DNA of 64,000 bases from an uncultured Lamprocystis sp. (lineage in GTDB: Bacteria > Pseudomonadota > Gammaproteobacteria > Chromatiales > Chromatiaceae), in NCBI RefSeq assembly GCF_903933125.1, contig NZ_CAIZIZ010000310.1:62001-126000 (forward strand), written 5' to 3'. The notes under the pieces are model-generated. The model had not been told where the DNA came from and searched no databases. It saw only the letters and a list, made by a program, of their open reading frames with translations. Made by a program: the position numbers and the translations under genes. This document shows positions 60,685-64,000 of this stretch, one piece after another; position 1 is the stretch's first letter; each line of letters begins with the position of its first letter.

Positions 60685-60977
60685 CAGGCGCCCCCGCGCA
60701 GAAGTGCGTTGAACTGTTCGCGGTCCGGTCGGCGCGGTGCACCGACAGGTTCGGCCTGGTCGAGGATGTCGGCCAGCATGGGCGGCGTCTGGTCGAACAG
60801 GGCCTGGGCCAGGCGCGCGCGGCGGGTGCGCAGCGCCTCGTAGGCGGCGCGCAGCGACTCGAAACGGCGCGCGTCGCGCTCCGGTGGGCAGGCTTTGACC
60901 GCCGCCAGATAGGCGGCGTGCACCGCGTCGTCATCGGCGTCCGGTGTGATGCCAAGGGTAAGATAAGGGTCGCTCAT
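60684..60977 (-). CDS. J-domain-like protein lacking the HPD tripeptide
   Basis: 'MSDPYLTLGITPDADDDAVHAAYLAAVKACPPERDARRFESLRAAYEALRTRRAR' has J-domain layout with CPP where HPD is expected; 1-bp overlap with grpE-like gene. Confidence 0.75.
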   Translation of the reverse strand: MSDPYLTLGITPDADDDAVHAAYLAAVKACPPERDARRFESLRAAYEALRTRRARLAQALFDQTPPMLADILDQAEPVGAPRRPDREQFNALLRGGA

Positions 60978-60987
60978 CGCGGACTCG

Positions 60988-63603
60988 CTAGAAGAGGTCG
61001 AATTGTTCGGGGTCGTCGTCGTCGTCCGGCGTCTTTGGGGCGTCCGACTGACCGGTGGGTTTGCCCGGCTTGCGGCCCGGCCGCGACGGCTTGGGGGCTG
61101 GGCCGGGCGCCGGCAAGAAGCCTGGCGGGAACCCGCCCATCAGATCGGGCAGGTGATCGCCCAGCATGGTGATCAGGACACTGATCACGGCCTCGTGTCC
61201 GAGCCGGCGTTCGATGTCCTTGAATGTGGCTCGCTCCTTGGCGCTGAGGCCGGCCGCCTGCAGCACGCCGTCCACCCCGACGACCTCGATGAAGACGCGC
61301 AGGGCGTCGTTCAGGTCGCCCCCCAGCGGGTTGAAGCCCATTTCATCCTCGTCCTCATCCTCGTCGTCGTCGAACGGGAAGAAGGGGCCGCGGCCGAAGT
61401 GCCCGAACGGCGAAAACTCGGCCAGGCACTCGCCGATCCGGTGGGCGGTCCGCTGGTCACCGCTCTCCTGAGCGCGTTCCCCGGCTTCCGCGAGCCGGTC
61501 GATTTCGCGGGTGGCGGGATGGCCGCGACGCCCGGCCCGGCCGGCTTCGAAGCGATGCAGCTCAAAGACCGGCACACCTGGCCAACGCTTGAGCGCGGCC
61601 TCGGCGAAGGCGAGTCGCGCTTGCTCCAGCTCGGCTCGGCGCAGCGTTTCGCAGGCGCTCTCGGACTCCGCTTGGCTGAGCGGGAAGCGGGCAGCGGCAC
61701 TCAACGGCTTTTCAAGCAACCGACGCAGCTCGGGCGCGAGCCCCGCGCCCGCTTCCTCATCCAAGTGGGTGCGCAGCCGACCCAGTACAGCGGTCAGATC
61801 GGCCTGATCCGCCACCGCGGCTTTGCCCAAACCCGCGGTCTTGAGCAGCCCGGCGGCCGGGCGTCCGATGGCGGTGCCCTCCAGTGCGAGCGCCAAAGCG
61901 GCGGCCATACCGCCGCCCATGGTCTGGACCTGAGTGCGCAGGACGGCCGCCCCCTGTGCCGGGTCGGCCTGGAGGTCGAGCAGCCCGTTCAGCAGGGCGC
62001 GGCGCTCGCGCAGCCGCCCGCTCCGATCCCAGGCGGGTTCCCACTCGGCCGCCTGCTCGAGTTCTTTGCGTGCCAGGTCAAGGCGACGGGCCTTGAGCTG
62101 TTTGCGGGCATGAGCCAGGTGCGACTTGACCAGGCGCTCACGGGCGCCGGTGTTGATCGGGTCCAGGGCCAGGATTTCACGGGCATAACGCGCCGCTTTC
62201 TTGTGCGCGTCCGCGGCCAGTGCGGCATCCATGGCCGCGGTCAGCAGGCCGACATCCGCGGGGAAGCGCGCGAGGCCAAGGTCGAGCAGGCGGCGGGCGG
62301 ACTTCAGGTCGGGGCCGCGCAGATAGAAACGCACCAGACGCTCGTAGCTGTCGCGGTCATCCGGGTCGAAGTGGAGGCTCGATTCGACCGCTTCCGCCAG
62401 GGACGCCGTCGGCACAAAGGGATCATCGTCGGGCACGAGATGCGAGAGCAGATCCCGGTGACTGTCGACCCGGCGCAGGACCAGGGCGACGCGCAGGGCG
62501 TCATCGGTACCCGGCTCCGGGATGCGGTTCTTGATCAGATGCTGCGCGTAGGCGTCCCAGGCGTCGAGATCGTTCCCCGAGCGCTCGTTTTGCTCGGCAC
62601 GCCAGGCGGCAATCAGCAGGCGCTCCTCCGCGGACAGTTGCGGCCCGCCGCTGTCTTTGATCCAGCCGGCGCTCTTGGGAAAACCGGCGACCAGCAGGCG
62701 CAGCCCCTGACGGCGCGCCCAGGTTTCCCCCAGCAGGGTCCGGTGACGATGCAGCAGACGCAGCAGGGTCTTGGGTTCGAGGTTCCCGGCCCGCCGCGCT
62801 TCGTCCCAGATCGCCTGGCGCTGCTCGCTCCAGCCGGCCAGGGTCATGGCGAAGCGGCGGGTTGTCTCCCCGGCATCCGCCAGCCGCTCGGTCAAGGTCT
62901 GCGGCGGACCCAGCGCGAACTCGCAGGCGCGCCGCAACGGGGCGAACCCGGACGCATCGTCAACGCGGGCGAGCAGTTCGAGCGCTTCGTGCGACGCCGC
63001 GGGGGGCCGCTGCAGCGCTTTGAGAATCTGAGCCAGATCGCGGTAGGGGGAGCGGAAGGGGATGGCGGCGAGTGCGGCGCGCAGGGCTTCGTCATCGCCC
63101 GCGCAGTAGGCGTCCAGGGCCTGAGTCGCGGCCACCCCCTGAACCAGGATCGGATCATCGGCAGCCAGACCCGCGGCCACCTCGGCTTTGCCCGCCAGAT
63201 AATGGGCGGCCAACTGTGAGCGCAGCGCGGTTAAGGCCGCGGGGTCCAGCCGATCGCCGGCGAGGACGCCGAGGGCCACCGCCTGACTGATCCGGCCAAG
63301 ACGCAGCAGCAGCGTAAGATAGTCCAGTTCGGCAGGGAGTTCCGGTGCGATCTGCGTCCGGTTCTCCCAGACGGTCAGGGCCTCCTTGGTCATTCCCTTG
63401 GCCGTCAGTTCCCGCGCCCGCCCGGCGTAGGCGCCGGCCAGTGTCTGCCGCCATTCCGGGCGGTTCTCGATCTTGAGCAGATCCTTGCAGGTACTGATGG
63501 CCTCGCGATAGCGGCCCGCGGCGATCTGGCCTTGGGCCGCGGTCAGCAAGTCATCGGGCGTCAGCGCCTTGGGCGCCGCTACGACCTTGTGTGGCTTCTT
63601 CAT
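60988..63603 (-). CDS. large TPR-repeat protein with acidic tract
   Basis: N-terminal TPR 'DLLTAAQGQIAAGRYREAISTCKDLLKIENRPEWRQTLAGAYAGRARELTAKGMTKEALTVWENR'; later TPRs; acidic 'FPFDDDEDEDEDEMGF'. First gene of the chaperone operon. Confidence 0.75.
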   Translation of the reverse strand: MKKPHKVVAAPKALTPDDLLTAAQGQIAAGRYREAISTCKDLLKIENRPEWRQTLAGAYAGRARELTAKGMTKEALTVWENRTQIAPELPAELDYLTLLLRLGRISQAVALGVLAGDRLDPAALTALRSQLAAHYLAGKAEVAAGLAADDPILVQGVAATQALDAYCAGDDEALRAALAAIPFRSPYRDLAQILKALQRPPAASHEALELLARVDDASGFAPLRRACEFALGPPQTLTERLADAGETTRRFAMTLAGWSEQRQAIWDEARRAGNLEPKTLLRLLHRHRTLLGETWARRQGLRLLVAGFPKSAGWIKDSGGPQLSAEERLLIAAWRAEQNERSGNDLDAWDAYAQHLIKNRIPEPGTDDALRVALVLRRVDSHRDLLSHLVPDDDPFVPTASLAEAVESSLHFDPDDRDSYERLVRFYLRGPDLKSARRLLDLGLARFPADVGLLTAAMDAALAADAHKKAARYAREILALDPINTGARERLVKSHLAHARKQLKARRLDLARKELEQAAEWEPAWDRSGRLRERRALLNGLLDLQADPAQGAAVLRTQVQTMGGGMAAALALALEGTAIGRPAAGLLKTAGLGKAAVADQADLTAVLGRLRTHLDEEAGAGLAPELRRLLEKPLSAAARFPLSQAESESACETLRRAELEQARLAFAEAALKRWPGVPVFELHRFEAGRAGRRGHPATREIDRLAEAGERAQESGDQRTAHRIGECLAEFSPFGHFGRGPFFPFDDDEDEDEDEMGFNPLGGDLNDALRVFIEVVGVDGVLQAAGLSAKERATFKDIERRLGHEAVISVLITMLGDHLPDLMGGFPPGFLPAPGPAPKPSRPGRKPGKPTGQSDAPKTPDDDDDPEQFDLF

Positions 63604-63694
63604 GGGATATATCGGGGCCGGACCTTGCCCAGCGAGTGTGGTGGCGATGGAAGTTCAGGGTGTCGTTAGTCGATCGAGCACGGGCAGCGGCGTT

Positions 63695-64000
63695 TCAGGG
63701 CGCGACGATCTGCGCCGTTTCCGACGGACGCAGAAATTCGTTGGGACGGCGCTCGAAGATCGCGTCCAGATAGTATACAGCGCCTTCCCGCTCCACCCGT
63801 ACGGCCTGAACGCCCAAGCTATAGATGCGGGCCTCACGCAGGGCGCCGTTGACCCGCACCTTGACCGCCTGACCCGGCTGAAAACTCCGCAAAACGTTGA
63901 TCGGGACCAAGGCGCGGGCGAGCATCCGGTCGTCCGGGGCGAACAGGATCAGGGGCTCCTGCTGCAGTGTCTTGTAGATCACGGCCCCGTTCCAGGCATT
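63695..64000 (-). CDS. hypothetical protein, 5' end outside window
   Basis: Frame open to the window edge: NAWNGAVIYKTLQQEPLILFAPDDRMLARALVPINVLRSFQPGQAVKVRVNG...; possibly a beta-rich C-terminus. Confidence 0.5.
   Translation of the reverse strand, partial: NAWNGAVIYKTLQQEPLILFAPDDRMLARALVPINVLRSFQPGQAVKVRVNGALREARIYSLGVQAVRVEREGAVYYLDAIFERRPNEFLRPSETAQIVAP

Overview
High-GC proteobacterial chromosome segment, probably gammaproteobacterial; a purple sulfur bacterium is only a guess from gene content. Reading left to right: (1) ~1-8.8 kb, part of an aryl-polyene/xanthomonadin-like pigment cluster (two ketosynthase-type proteins, hot-dog dehydratase, Kef-type antiporter, GT2, lysophospholipid acyltransferase, MipA/OmpV, chorismatase-like protein, FAD-dependent halogenase-like oxidoreductase). 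(2) ~9-18.4 kb, housekeeping genes (TamA-like, thioredoxin-fold protein, NudE-like, HAD nucleotidase, RhlB-like DEAD helicase divergent from trxA-rho, MurU-like). (3) ~18.5-34.4 kb, a defence-type island with a DUF499-type ATPase, a small partner, a DUF1156-type DNA methyltransferase and a PLD-SNF2-type helicase. This matches the helicase-methylase-ATPase (Hma) architecture. It is interrupted by a divergent three-gene operon (TIGR04255-like, HTH, QSCDL protein), a truncated VapBC, and an ATPase followed by what looks like an internally deleted HNH partner. (4) ~34.5-46.9 kb, exported agmatine deiminase-like protein, STAND/TPR-like ATPase with an internally deleted AAA partner, RND efflux pair, remnants of a DUF1703-type ATPase-nuclease and a Fic protein, LysE, and a hendecad coiled-coil protein. 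(5) ~47-63.6 kb, two large membrane proteins (tubulin-like; degenerate DUF1998-helicase-like), a large GT2, an RTX repeat protein with an apparent frameshift in a homopolymer hairpin, and a dedicated DnaK/GrpE/J-like/TPR/zinc-ribbon operon whose J-like protein lacks HPD. The most promising under-described unit is the chaperone operon plus the tubulin-like/DUF1998-like pair. All family calls come from reading motifs by eye; no searches were run.
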